Of a stretch of 64,000 nt of DNA, positions 31,969 to 40,641 are shown piece after piece. The number at the start of each line of letters is the position of its first letter. The stretch's first letter is position 1. The position numbers and the translations under genes were made by a program. The notes below the pieces were generated by a model, which did not search any database, had not been told where the DNA came from, and saw only the letters and a list, made by a program, of their open reading frames with translations. Source of the stretch: Bog-473 sp963738135 (GTDB taxonomy: Bacteria > Actinomycetota > Acidimicrobiia > Acidimicrobiales > RAAP-2); the NCBI GenBank assembly GCA_963738135.1, contig CAVTVK010000005.1, forward strand, positions 310,001 through 374,000. The letters run 5' to 3'.

Positions 31969-33231
31969 ATGGGCAAGGGTGTTCTCCTACGCCACCGCGA
32001 CTTCCGGCTGCTCTGGGGCGGCGAGAGCGTGAGCGAGCTGGGCTCGCAAGTCAGCCTTCTTGCCATACCTCTCTTGGCCGTCGGCACGCTGCATGCCACG
32101 ACCTTCGAAATGGGCCTGCTCACGGCAGCTTCGACGGCCGCCTTCCTCATCGTTGGGCTCCCGGCCGGGGTCTGGGTGGACCGCCTGCGCCGCCGACGAG
32201 TCATGATCGTTGCCGACGTGGGCAGAGCACTGGCCCTGGGTTCCATACCAATCGCCTACGCAGCCGGTGGCCTCACGCTGCTCCAGCTCTTCGTGGTCAC
32301 GTTGGGCAGTGGGATCCTCACTGTCTTTTTCGATGTCGCCTATCAGTCCTATCTCCCCACCTTGGTGGGTCGCACGCACCTGGTGGAGGGCAACGCCAAG
32401 CTGACTGGCAGCGCACAGGTGGCTGCGGTGGCAGGCCCGAGTGTCGCCGGCGGCCTGGTCCAGGCGATCGGGAGTGCAGCGGCAGTGGCGGTGGACTCGG
32501 TGAGCTTCCTCGTGTCGGCAGTTGCCGTGGGCGCCATCCGCGCACCCGAGCCGAAACCGACGGTGCCGGAGAGCGGACACCCAAGACTCATGCACGGCAT
32601 TGCCGAGGGTCTTCGCTTCGTGTTCGACAACGCGCTGTTGCGAGCCATAGCCGCAACCACTGCTACCTCCAACCTCTTCAGCGGCATCGCTGCCGCGGTC
32701 GAGATCGTCTTCCTCGTACGCCAAGTCCATGCGTCACCAGGAGTGATCGGTCTGCTCTTCGCCTTGGCGGGTGTCGGGGGCGTGCTGGGCGCGATCGCCG
32801 CCGGGCCGATCGCCCGCCGCGTGGGCGGAGCGCGGGCCACAATCATTGGCATTGGCGCCAGCGTGGGAGCGCTGCTGATCCCGCTCACCTACCCCGGAGC
32901 TGGGCTGCTCTATTTCGGCTTCGGCATGTTCTTGGTGTCGTTCGCAGCGACGGTCTACAACGTCAACCAGGTCAGCTTCCGCCAACGCCTCTGTCCTGAT
33001 CGATTGCTGGGCCGGATGAACGCCACGATGCGCTTCGTGGTCTGGGGCGTTCTCCCGATCGGAGCCCTGATCGGCGGTGCTCTCGGGGCAGTCCTTGGAC
33101 TCCGCACCACGCTGTGGATTGGCGCGATCGGCCAGGCTCTCGCAGGGCTATGGCTGATCGCTTCGCCGATGCGGTCTTTGAGGGACTTTCCCGACAGGGA
33201 ACCCGAAGACCCCCAGAACGGCGAGGTGTGA
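31969..33231 (+). CDS. MFS transporter (EntS/MFS_3-like exporter)
   Basis: The 420-aa protein has 12 predicted TM helices. It begins with the MFS_3 pattern (LLRHRDFRLLWGGESVSELGSQVSLLAIPLLAV), has the motif A loop between TM2 and TM3 (GLPAGVWVDRLRRRRVMIVAD), and in the second half RQRLCPDRLLGRMNATMRFVVWG, typical of the enterobactin-exporter-like group. These are drug or siderophore exporters. It is convergent with the PRC-barrel gene (12-base gap). No adjacent regulator hints at its substrate. Confidence 0.9.
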   Translation: MGKGVLLRHRDFRLLWGGESVSELGSQVSLLAIPLLAVGTLHATTFEMGLLTAASTAAFLIVGLPAGVWVDRLRRRRVMIVADVGRALALGSIPIAYAAGGLTLLQLFVVTLGSGILTVFFDVAYQSYLPTLVGRTHLVEGNAKLTGSAQVAAVAGPSVAGGLVQAIGSAAAVAVDSVSFLVSAVAVGAIRAPEPKPTVPESGHPRLMHGIAEGLRFVFDNALLRAIAATTATSNLFSGIAAAVEIVFLVRQVHASPGVIGLLFALAGVGGVLGAIAAGPIARRVGGARATIIGIGASVGALLIPLTYPGAGLLYFGFGMFLVSFAATVYNVNQVSFRQRLCPDRLLGRMNATMRFVVWGVLPIGALIGGALGAVLGLRTTLWIGAIGQALAGLWLIASPMRSLRDFPDREPEDPQNGEV

Positions 33232-33243
33232 CGTCGAGCGTTG

Positions 33244-33885
33244 CTACCGGTGGTGCTCGGTGACGCCGACCGCCGGGAGGTCCTCGATCTGTTGCTTGGT
33301 CAGTTTGACGGTGATGCCGTGATCGATCTTCTCGACTGCATCGATCGGAATGGCGACCTGCTTCCGGCCCCAGAGATGGCCCTCCTGCAGCAGCACGTGC
33401 GTGACATGTCCTTCGGCGGAGCCGATGACGAACCCCTCTACCTTGCCGATCTCTCCGTCGCTGGCGTGCACTGCCTCGCCCCGCCTGACGCCGATCTCGC
33501 CCGTCGGGAGTGTGTCGCGGGTCTCGACGGCGCTGGCCAAGGCGAGTCTCGGATCGGCTCCGCCTTCCAGACCGAAGTAGGGCCAGTAGTACGCCTCGTG
33601 CGCGGCGTAGGCGTCATAGCCGCTGCCACCGGGAAGGAAGTCGGTCTCCTCGGCGGAGGGAAGCTGTTCGAATTCGGCAATGGTGTACCGCAGTCGTACC
33701 TCGCCTTCACTGGTCTCTACTTTGTCGAGGGGGACCAGACGACCCAGTCCGCTGCGGTGCTCGGGCTCAATGACGAGGTGGGTGAGCTCGCGGGCCACCG
33801 GGTCAACGACCACCCTGCTCACCGCGCCGCACGGCCCGTCGCTGCACGTAGCGGCGGCTCCGATTGTGTACGTGGTGTCTGGCAT
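33244..33885 (-). CDS. PRC-barrel domain protein
   Basis: The 213-aa protein has a PRC-barrel-like half at residues 5-70 (ATCSDGPCGAVSRVVVDPVARELTHLVIEP) and a second at about 128-210 (VHASDGEIGKVEGFVIGSAEGHVTHVLLQEGHLWGRKQVAIPIDAVEKI). Between them is a Tyr- and Ala-rich linker. PRC-barrels act in RNA processing and in photosynthetic complexes, but stand-alone actinobacterial forms have no firm role and are often stress-induced. ATG 33885 has a GGGAGG ribosome site. A forward frame across this gene, joined to the helicase gene downstream, is a shadow. Confidence 0.85.
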   Translation of the reverse strand: MPDTTYTIGAAATCSDGPCGAVSRVVVDPVARELTHLVIEPEHRSGLGRLVPLDKVETSEGEVRLRYTIAEFEQLPSAEETDFLPGGSGYDAYAAHEAYYWPYFGLEGGADPRLALASAVETRDTLPTGEIGVRRGEAVHASDGEIGKVEGFVIGSAEGHVTHVLLQEGHLWGRKQVAIPIDAVEKIDHGITVKLTKQQIEDLPAVGVTEHHR

Positions 33886-33920
33886 ACCGACCTCCCTTTA
33901 TCGGGCAAGACCCTACCGGG

Positions 33921-33948
33921 ATGCCGGAGCCCGTCTGGGTTCCGGCAT
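33921..33948 (+). repeat. 12-bp hairpin upstream of the cold-shock helicase
   Basis: ATGCCGGAGCCC (33921-33932) pairs with GGGTTCCGGCAT (33937-33948), with one G-U and a GTCT loop. It lies in the divergent region between the PRC-barrel and DEAD-box genes. It could be a leader structure of the helicase mRNA, or part of the control region. Confidence 0.5.
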
Positions 33949-34104
33949 GCACGCGAGGCTCGGCCCGGTCAGGAATCGCGCAGTGGGCGCGCGGGAGGAA
34001 CGTCAAGCCTCTGCTACCATTGTTGTGCCTCGGGTGTTCGCCCGGCGGGGCCCGTTCGAGATTCCAGATCGAGTAGGCCACAATTTCTCGATCGGAGTCT
34101 TGTC

Positions 34105-35463
34105 ATTTCTTCCTTCTCAGACCTTGGCGTCCCCGCGCCGTACACGGACCGCCTGACCCGGCAGGGGATCACCGAACCCCTCACCATTCAATCGGAGACC
34201 ATCCCTCCCGCCCTCGCCGGAAGGGACATCTGCGGCAAGGCGCCGACGGGATCGGGCAAAACGCTTGCCTTCGGGATCCCACTGGTCGTCAGGTCGACCC
34301 AATCGCGTCCGCGCTGCCCGAGGGCGCTGGTCCTCGTCCCCACCCGCGAGCTGGCTTCACAGGTCCACGAGGTCATCGGGGACCTTCTGGGTCACGACAG
34401 CAAGCGGGTTATTTCCATCTTCGGTGGAACCGGCTACCGCGACCAGGTGCGTGCACTGCACAGAGGTGTGAACATCGTCGTGGCCTGCCCGGGACGCCTC
34501 GAGGACCTGATCGAACGGGGCGACGTCCGCCTCGAAGACGTTTCGACAGTGGTACTCGACGAGGCAGACCGTATGGCCGACATGGGCTTCCTGCCGGCCG
34601 TCCGCCGCCTGCTCGACCAGACGGCGCCGAAACGCCAAGTTCTCCTGTTCTCGGCCACCATTGGTCGCGAAGTGGAATCGATCATCCGCAACTACCAGCA
34701 TGACCCGGTCAGGGTTGCCATCGAAGCCACCGAGGAGGCGAAGGGCGATGTTGCCCACCACTTCTGGAAGGTCGATCGGGCCGAGCGGGTGGCCATCACG
34801 GCCAAGTTGATCGCGCACCATGGGCAAGCCTTCGTGTTTTGCCGGACCAAGCGCGGGGCTGACCGTGTCGTCAAGCAGCTGCAGGCCCATGGCGTGCGCG
34901 CCGTCCCCATGCACGGCGACCGCACGCAGGGTCAGCGCGAACGAGCCCTGGACTCGTTCGCCAAGGGGAAGGCCGATGCCTTAGTGGCCACAGACGTCGT
35001 GGCCCGGGGTATCCATGTCGATGCCCTCCCGTGCGTCGTCCATTTCGACCCACCCACGGACCATGTGGACTACGTACACCGGTCGGGCCGGACAGGACGG
35101 GCGGGACACACCGGGACCGTCGTGTCGTTGGTGACGCCGGAGCAACACAAGGATGTCCGCGGCGTCCAGAGCGCGCTCGGGCTCGAGCCCGGATTGCTGG
35201 CTCCCTTTTCGGTGCCGATGACGGACCAATCCGCGGGGAATGGCGGAGCAAAAAGGACCCGGAAGCTCACGGGAACTGTGAAGTTCTTCAACACTTCTCG
35301 GGGCTACGGGTTCGTCGAATACAAGGGTGGCGAAGATCTCTTCGTGCACCACTCACAAGTCGAGGGGGACGGCGGCAACGGCATCGCTCCGGGATCGACT
35401 GTGGAATTCACGATCGGTGCGGGGCGCAAGGGTGACGAAGCGCAGAACGTCAAGGTTTTGTGA
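34105..35463 (+). CDS. DEAD-box RNA helicase fused to a cold-shock domain
   Basis: The 452-aa protein has all helicase motifs: APTGSGKT (I), PTRELA (Ia), VLDEADRM (II, DEAD), LLFSATIG (III), ATDVVARG (V) and HRSGRTGRAG (VI). Residues from about 388 form a cold-shock domain (GTVKFFNTSRGYGFVEY, EDLFVHHSQV), the RNA-binding RNP1/RNP2 pattern. The natural N-terminus, matching relatives that begin with a short xSSFSDLGV, falls on an ATT codon at 34105, 7 bases after GGAG. No ATG, GTG or TTG occurs in this frame for at least 200 bases upstream. ATT initiation, known for infC and pcnB, would give tight translational control. It is convergent with the Tad peptidase gene. The role is probably RNA unwinding at low temperature. 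Confidence 0.85.
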   Translation: MSSFSDLGVPAPYTDRLTRQGITEPLTIQSETIPPALAGRDICGKAPTGSGKTLAFGIPLVVRSTQSRPRCPRALVLVPTRELASQVHEVIGDLLGHDSKRVISIFGGTGYRDQVRALHRGVNIVVACPGRLEDLIERGDVRLEDVSTVVLDEADRMADMGFLPAVRRLLDQTAPKRQVLLFSATIGREVESIIRNYQHDPVRVAIEATEEAKGDVAHHFWKVDRAERVAITAKLIAHHGQAFVFCRTKRGADRVVKQLQAHGVRAVPMHGDRTQGQRERALDSFAKGKADALVATDVVARGIHVDALPCVVHFDPPTDHVDYVHRSGRTGRAGHTGTVVSLVTPEQHKDVRGVQSALGLEPGLLAPFSVPMTDQSAGNGGAKRTRKLTGTVKFFNTSRGYGFVEYKGGEDLFVHHSQVEGDGGNGIAPGSTVEFTIGAGRKGDEAQNVKVL

Positions 35464-35465
35464 GG

Positions 35466-35488
35466 CGCCTGTTGAGAGGCGTTCTTCT
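35466..35488 (+). terminator. Hairpin with T-rich tail between helicase and pilus genes
   Basis: CGCCT (35466-35470) and AGGCG (35477-35481) flank a GTTGAG loop and are followed by TTCTTCT. It lies right after the helicase stop and before the convergent peptidase's stop, so it fits a terminator for the helicase. Confidence 0.5.
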
Positions 35489-36187
35489 CTAGCTCCAGAC
35501 GAGCAGGACAAGGCCCGCTCCGAGTGCCATGTAGAAGCCGAAGGGCAGCGCCGATCGGCGTTCGGCCCGGTGGAGGGCGATCAGGGTAAAGCCAACGGCG
35601 ACCGCCAGGAGGTTGGCGTAGAGGAAGGCTTGGAAGAGCGCCTTCGGGCTCACCCAGGCCAGCCCGAAGCCGAAGACCAGGGACAGGCGCACGTCGCCGA
35701 AGGCCATCCAGCGCGGGTTCATCAGGTTGACACCGAAGAACACGGCGAACGCGACCAGCCCTCCCAGTGTCGCCACCAACAACCGGTGCCATTCGCCGGT
35801 GAAGACGGCGACCGCGACCCCGCTGGCCATGACCGCCGCGGTCAGCGCATAGACGAGCGTCTTGGGCAGGAGTCGGCGGGTCAGATCGCAGTAGGCCAGC
35901 TGAACGAGCCCAATGAGCAACAGCAGGGGCGGCACCGCGTTGGGCGACCATCCGACCTGGGGCAACACGTACGCCGGGAGCAGCCCCGACACGATGGCGA
36001 GGGTGATCCATTGCCCTCTCGTCACTCTCGGTGGAGCGGCGGTATCAAGGGTGTCGGAGCCATCAGCCGCGAGGGCTGACGACCGATCCACGGCGGCCGC
36101 CAACTCGCGTCTGGTCAGCGGGACCAGAAGGCTCCCAGCAGCCACCCCCAACGCGGCTCCGGTGAGTAGAAGGATCGACGAGCTCAT
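35489..36187 (-). CDS. tadV: Prepilin peptidase, A24 family (TadV/CpaA type)
   Basis: The 232-aa membrane protein has about six TM helices and the two A24 aspartates: YCDLTRRLLPK (first Asp, with the following Pro) and FGDVRLSLVFG (second, GD-x-(K/R) motif). It lacks the N-terminal methylase domain of PilD-type enzymes, as usual for Tad systems. It would cleave the Flp pilin (44977) and the TadE/TadG pseudopilins after the Gly of their leader. Its ATG overlaps the TadG stop by 4 bases, and the genes form one minus-strand operon (TadE-TadG-peptidase). Confidence 0.85.
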   Translation of the reverse strand: MSSSILLLTGAALGVAAGSLLVPLTRRELAAAVDRSSALAADGSDTLDTAAPPRVTRGQWITLAIVSGLLPAYVLPQVGWSPNAVPPLLLLIGLVQLAYCDLTRRLLPKTLVYALTAAVMASGVAVAVFTGEWHRLLVATLGGLVAFAVFFGVNLMNPRWMAFGDVRLSLVFGFGLAWVSPKALFQAFLYANLLAVAVGFTLIALHRAERRSALPFGFYMALGAGLVLLVWS

Positions 36188-37785
36188 TTGATGATCGACA
36201 CCGCGCCGCAGTTGTAGTTGAGGTCAGCGACGACTGCGCCTCCAACCGTGACGCCGGCTGCCTGCAGGATGGGTCCGAGAACCGGTGGCAGCAAGCTCGT
36301 CAACAGAGTGTTCGCGAAGCCGGTTGCAGTCAGTCCGCTGTAGGAAAGGATCGGCGTGGTCGTGCCAATGGCGGTGGGATTGGTGTTGGCCGCATAGCTC
36401 GCCGCTGTTGGAGGGACGACCGTTGCGCCGAACGGCATCGATGGGTTGGAGGCACCACTCATGGTCAGTGTGCCCACGGACGATCCGCCCAACGTCACCG
36501 CGGCGGTCGATGTCGTGCTGGTCGCACTGATTTTCGCCTGTCCGAACGTATTGTTCGATTGAGAGCAGGTGACGGCTTGCAGTGTCGCCGTACCCTGTGC
36601 CCCCGTGACCGGAATGTCGAGCGTGCCGCCGAGCAACGGCCCGGTCAGTTTGAGGTCGGCGTTCACCTGGGCGGCGGATGCTGTCGTCCCGACCGGTCCG
36701 TAGGCGACCTGAGGTGGCTGGATGAGATTGAGGGTCAGTGTGGCCCCAGCAACGCCCGTGATGCCGAGTGCCGACTGGATGTCGATTGCGTTCGTGCCGT
36801 TGGCCAGCTCGGCTTCAGTGGTCAGCGTCTGCAGCACATTCAGGCTCGCAGAAAGGCCTGTTTGCGGGAGGTTCCCGTTGCTCGGGCTGCAGCTCGAGCC
36901 GTTGATCGAGACCAATTGACAGAGCGACGCTGTCAATCCGCCAAAGCTGAGTGACCTCAGAGCGGTGTACGCCGTGCAAGCGGAAGGTGTCGGTGTCGAG
37001 GCACAGTTCAACCCGGATTGTTGTGAGTTGATGGCGATTGTCAGAAACGACAGCCAACTCGACGCAGGGAGACTCAAGGTGAGGACATTGCTGGGCGTCA
37101 GAGTGCCTCCCGACGCCGTGATCAGCTGCTGCACCGTCACCGCGCTGTTGGCCAAGCCCTGGTAACCAGCTGCCGTCAGATTGACGGTGCCGAGCTTGCC
37201 CAGCACCGCATTGAGAACGCCCGATTGCTGTGAATTGAAGGAAGCCAGATAGGTGCCGATGGAGAACCCGTCCTCCGGGGTGACGGCTGCCATGGCAGTT
37301 CTGGTGACGGAGCCCGATCCGCCGGCGAAGATCCGAGGCACACTCTGTTTTGCTGTGATCAGGACACCCGTACAAGGCGGATTGCGAGCCGGAACCTGCC
37401 TGTAGCACCCCTGACCTGCCGCGATATTGGGTATGGTCCACCCGATCGGAGCAGTGGTGCTCCAGTACATGCCCGTGGCGGTGAACGTCACACTGCCAGC
37501 ATTGTTGTCGGATTGGACGCCCGCGAGCTTGTTGTTGAGGTAGGTGTTGTAGGGCACGTTCCCGAGCACATTGTCGGCCAGGTTGATGTAGCGGGCCATA
37601 TCCAGCGCGGCCGTGTCGGCCATCGCTTGGGCGTCGCGTGAGCTCACGACGGTGAACCCGATGTCGACACCCATTGCGCCACCCCACAACAGCAGGACCA
37701 TGCAGATGGCGGTGAGGACGAAGGTGGCGCCCCGCTCGTCACGGCTGCGTGTCCAGCGGGACCGATGAAGCTTTCGGAAGTTCAT
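36184..37785 (-). CDS. TadG-like pilus-assembly protein
   Basis: The 533-aa protein has a short basic leader ending DERGATFVLTAICMVLLLWGGAMG, the Tad/TadE-type N-terminal TM helix, and VDIGFTVVSSRDAQAMADTAALDMARY, a block common to TadG-like proteins. The rest is a long extracytoplasmic, Thr/Ser/Ala-rich region with a few Cys residues. Tad pseudopilins are thought to be minor components or initiators of the Flp pilus. It begins 3 bases after the TadE stop and overlaps the peptidase gene. Confidence 0.8.
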   Translation of the reverse strand: MNFRKLHRSRWTRSRDERGATFVLTAICMVLLLWGGAMGVDIGFTVVSSRDAQAMADTAALDMARYINLADNVLGNVPYNTYLNNKLAGVQSDNNAGSVTFTATGMYWSTTAPIGWTIPNIAAGQGCYRQVPARNPPCTGVLITAKQSVPRIFAGGSGSVTRTAMAAVTPEDGFSIGTYLASFNSQQSGVLNAVLGKLGTVNLTAAGYQGLANSAVTVQQLITASGGTLTPSNVLTLSLPASSWLSFLTIAINSQQSGLNCASTPTPSACTAYTALRSLSFGGLTASLCQLVSINGSSCSPSNGNLPQTGLSASLNVLQTLTTEAELANGTNAIDIQSALGITGVAGATLTLNLIQPPQVAYGPVGTTASAAQVNADLKLTGPLLGGTLDIPVTGAQGTATLQAVTCSQSNNTFGQAKISATSTTSTAAVTLGGSSVGTLTMSGASNPSMPFGATVVPPTAASYAANTNPTAIGTTTPILSYSGLTATGFANTLLTSLLPPVLGPILQAAGVTVGGAVVADLNYNCGAVSIIK

Positions 37786-37788
37786 CGC

Positions 37789-38292
37789 CTACGAGCTCGG
37801 GAGCGACATCTGGAGGACGTCCGTCGAGGAAATGGTCGATGGCGTGATGACGCCCATTCCGGGAAGTTCGGGGAAGAGTGGGTTCTGGCTGTACTGGTAG
37901 GTCACCGTGACGGAAAGGCACAGGTTGCTGGCATTGGAGGCACAAGGGCCCTTCGTAGCGACACAGGTGAGGGTTGCACTCGGTGTCCCGACCGGCGTCG
38001 GGATCTGGTGCGGTTGGTAGCACTGCCCTTTGCCCATCCAACCGAGATCGTTGGCTGCTTGGCCCTCGGCCGTCGCCTGCGCCGTCGACGCGGCGATGAT
38101 GCCCGCTCGGGCGGCGTCCGCCGCCGCGTTTGTCACGGTGGACTGCGCAGACAGGATGAGGCCGTACGAGACGATGCCGTAGAGCAGCGCGATGAGGAGC
38201 ACGACGACGAAGGCGAACTCCACCATTTCGGCGCCGCGTTCGTCGTGCTGCCGATTGCGCTGCCCCGGCATCCTGCACGTGCGCAGCCCCAC
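37789..38292 (-). CDS. TadE-like minor pilin
   Basis: GTG 38292 has an AGGAGG ribosome site 10 bases upstream; ATG 38271 is an alternative. The product of about 167 aa has the TadE leader and helix (QHDERGAEMVEFAFVVVLLIALLYGIVSYG), with the conserved Glu at position 5 after the predicted Gly cleavage site, followed by QSTVTNAAADAARAGIIA and an extracytoplasmic domain with several Cys. It is the first gene of the minus-strand tad operon, divergent from cpaB. Confidence 0.8.
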   Translation of the reverse strand: MGLRTCRMPGQRNRQHDERGAEMVEFAFVVVLLIALLYGIVSYGLILSAQSTVTNAAADAARAGIIAASTAQATAEGQAANDLGWMGKGQCYQPHQIPTPVGTPSATLTCVATKGPCASNASNLCLSVTVTYQYSQNPLFPELPGMGVITPSTISSTDVLQMSLPSS

Positions 38293-38405
38293 GGCCAAAC
38301 CCCCTCCTCTGTACCTCGTGCACACGCACCGACTTCTGAAGCAATTGTGAGTCGGTACGACGCGGTGATACGTCCGTGTTGATTCTGGGCTGCCGACGGT
38401 CCGCG

Positions 38406-38512
38406 GTACATAGGACATATGGACCATTTGGCCGTCTCACCAGGGATCCTGCAATGGAGAATGGTCAGAAGGACCTATGTACGTTGGACCTCTCTCGTCG
38501 TACTCTCCAACG
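38406..38512. promoter_or_regulatory. Divergent tad control region with inverted repeats
   Basis: Two mirrored elements occur between the divergent tad operons. GTACATAGG (38406-38414) and its reverse complement CCTATGTAC (38474-38482) are 59 bases apart. CGTTGGA (38482-38488) and TCCAACG (38506-38512) form another perfect 7-bp inverted repeat. TACATA inside the first pair resembles a -10 box on each strand. The symmetry suggests joint control of both operons, but no regulator is identified. Confidence 0.4.
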
Positions 38513-38582
38513 GAGCCGATGGCTTGCACGGCGCATGACGGGATGAACACGTTGTTCGCCGGTTGAGAGGGGGGAAGGTTCT

Positions 38583-39350
38583 GTGAAGCGGCAGACACTC
38601 ATACTGGTATTGATCGGGGTGATCCTGTTCATTGCAGGGAGCGCGATCGCATTTGCCAGTGTGAAGGGAGCGAGTAAGCAGCAGGCGGGGTCGGGCGTGA
38701 ATGTGGCGGCTGCCACCACATCGGTGGTCGTGGCCAAGGCGAACATCCCGGCGGGGACCACGGGGCAGTCCATGGTTTCCAATGGGCTGGTTGCCATTGA
38801 GCCCATTCCGACCAAGACCTATACGCCGGCCGACCTCGGTTCACTCCAGGGGCTGTCGAGCCAAGTCTTGACCCAGGCGGTCACGAAGGGCCATGCCTTG
38901 ACTGCCACTGAGCTCACGGCCAGCGCTTCCGCCATATCCGTGCCGAGCGGCATGAACGCCGTGACCGTCAACCTCACCGGGACGAACGCACTCGCTGGGT
39001 ACCTGCAGCCCGGCGCCCGGGTCGACGTCTACGCCAACATCACGAAAGTGTCGACCAACAGCGGTGTGACGTCGACGCTCCCACTGCCCTGTACGGAGCT
39101 GGCGATGGCGAACATCCAGGTGCTCGACGTCCAGGACACGGTTCCGTCCTTCGCCGGCCACAAGAGCGCGACTGGCAGAACCATCCCCGCCACGGAGACG
39201 CTCCTGCTCGCCATGACTCCGAGCGACGCGAGAAACGCCCAGTTCCTGGGCCAGAACGAAACCCTGTCTGTGGTGCAGACCCAGCAGGACACAAATCCGC
39301 CGCCGCTGCAGCAGTGCATCGGCACCGACCAGACGACGTCGGCGCCATGA
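38583..39350 (+). CDS. cpaB: Flp pilus assembly protein CpaB/RcpC
   Basis: From GTG 38583 (GGGGGGAAGG upstream) the 255-aa protein has an N-terminal TM helix (LILVLIGVILFIAGSAIAFA), a SAF domain (VVVAKANIPAGTTGQSMV, LTQAVTKGHALTATEL) and an RcpC-type domain (GMNAVTVNLTGTNALAGYLQPGARVDVYA, IPATETLLLAMTPSDARNAQF). CpaB supports assembly of the pilus channel in the periplasm or cell wall. Its stop overlaps the cpaE ATG as ATGA. Confidence 0.88.
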   Translation: MKRQTLILVLIGVILFIAGSAIAFASVKGASKQQAGSGVNVAAATTSVVVAKANIPAGTTGQSMVSNGLVAIEPIPTKTYTPADLGSLQGLSSQVLTQAVTKGHALTATELTASASAISVPSGMNAVTVNLTGTNALAGYLQPGARVDVYANITKVSTNSGVTSTLPLPCTELAMANIQVLDVQDTVPSFAGHKSATGRTIPATETLLLAMTPSDARNAQFLGQNETLSVVQTQQDTNPPPLQQCIGTDQTTSAP

Positions 39351-40636
39351 TCAGTCGTCGGATTCTCGTCATCAGCCGGTCGCCGGCGCTCAGCCGGGCG
39401 ATTCAAGCGTCGCTCGGTCCGGGCTACGAGGTCGCCACCAGTGCCAACGTCAGCGACGTGGTCGAAGAGGTGCGGGAGCAGGGACCCTTCGACGTGCTGG
39501 TTGCCGGACCGGTCTTCGACAGCCATGCCGGCATGGCCCGTCTCGCCACGCTGCGAGCGGCCGGGGCCGTTCCCGCCATTGTGCTGGCGCTCGGACCCAA
39601 GCCGAAGGCCAACCTGGGCGACATCGTCCGTACGGGCGCCGTCGATCTCGTCGAGTACCCCACCAGCAAGCGCCAGCTTGCCACCGCGCTGAAGCGCGCT
39701 TTCGACATCGCCGACGTCTCGGCATCGAGCGAGGGCCCGACGCTTCCGGTCGTTGCGCACGGCGTGGTGGTCGATCGGCCTCAGTTCGCCGAGGTCTTCA
39801 CCGTGGCGTCGTCCAGTGGAGGGTGCGGGAAGACCTTCTATGCCACCAACCTGGCGTGTTACCTGGCCGCGCAGACCGGCCAGCGTGTCTGCCTGGTCGA
39901 TCTGGACCTGCAGTTCGGTGAGGTCTCGACGGCGCTGCATCTTCGTCCCCGGTTCACGATTTCGGACCTGCTGTCCCGGGAACCGGTCGACGACGACGAC
40001 CTCGATGAGCACGTGGAGGAGTACCTCGAAGAGCACGAGCTCGGGTTCTCGGTCCTGGCGGCTCCGTTCAGTCCGGCCGATGCCGACATGATCGCCCCGA
40101 AGGACGTCTACAAGGTAATGGGCGCATTGCGCCGGCACTTCGACTACATCGTGGTCGACACTCCGGCCCAGCTCTCCGAGATCGTTCTGGCGGCCTTTGA
40201 TCACTCGACCAGGGTGCTGTGCATGGTGACGCTCGATCTGCCAAGCATTCGCAACATGCGGGTCTTCCTCAGCACGCTCGAGAAGCTGCGTATCAACAGC
40301 CAGACCATCGGGGTCGTGCTCAACAAGGTCGAAGACGACATCGGCATCGATATCAACGACGTCCAGGAGGTCCTCGACAACAAGATCGTGTCCGTCCTTC
40401 CGTATTCGCGGGAAGTGATGAAGTCGATCAACAAGGGCAAGCCAGCACTTGTCTCGGCGGCCAACTCCGACATTGGCAAGAAGCTGGCAGGAGGGATGCA
40501 CCAATTCCTGTCCGACGACATGACCCCGACGCTTGATTCGGGCTCCAAAACGGCAGCGATCGGAGAGACGCGCGGCTTCTGGCGGCGGCGGAAGAGGAGT
40601 CGCGCCGAGAAGGTGCCCGAACTCGAGAGGGCCTGA
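39347..40636 (+). CDS. cpaE: CpaE/TadZ-type localisation ATPase
   Basis: ATG 39347 overlaps the cpaB stop. The 429-aa protein has an N-terminal receiver-like domain (ILVISRSPALSRAIQASL, LVAGPVF) without a full phosphorylation set, then a MinD/ParA-type ATPase. The P-loop is SSSGGCGKTFYATNL, with GGxGKT intact, but the signature lysine that usually precedes GG is a serine. Further blocks are VCLVDLDLQFGEVSTAL and YIVVDTPAQLSE. CpaE/TadZ marks the pole for Tad assembly. A basic C-terminal tail (WRRRKRSRAEK) follows. Confidence 0.88.
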   Translation: MISRRILVISRSPALSRAIQASLGPGYEVATSANVSDVVEEVREQGPFDVLVAGPVFDSHAGMARLATLRAAGAVPAIVLALGPKPKANLGDIVRTGAVDLVEYPTSKRQLATALKRAFDIADVSASSEGPTLPVVAHGVVVDRPQFAEVFTVASSSGGCGKTFYATNLACYLAAQTGQRVCLVDLDLQFGEVSTALHLRPRFTISDLLSREPVDDDDLDEHVEEYLEEHELGFSVLAAPFSPADADMIAPKDVYKVMGALRRHFDYIVVDTPAQLSEIVLAAFDHSTRVLCMVTLDLPSIRNMRVFLSTLEKLRINSQTIGVVLNKVEDDIGIDINDVQEVLDNKIVSVLPYSREVMKSINKGKPALVSAANSDIGKKLAGGMHQFLSDDMTPTLDSGSKTAAIGETRGFWRRRKRSRAEKVPELERA

Positions 40637-40641
40637 ACGAG

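Noticed and set aside
33241..34104. In-frame N-terminal extension of the DEAD-box protein by nearly 290 residues
   Set aside because: It lies opposite the PRC-barrel gene, which has a proper start and family match; the extension has no domain and the helicase has its family N-terminus at 34105.
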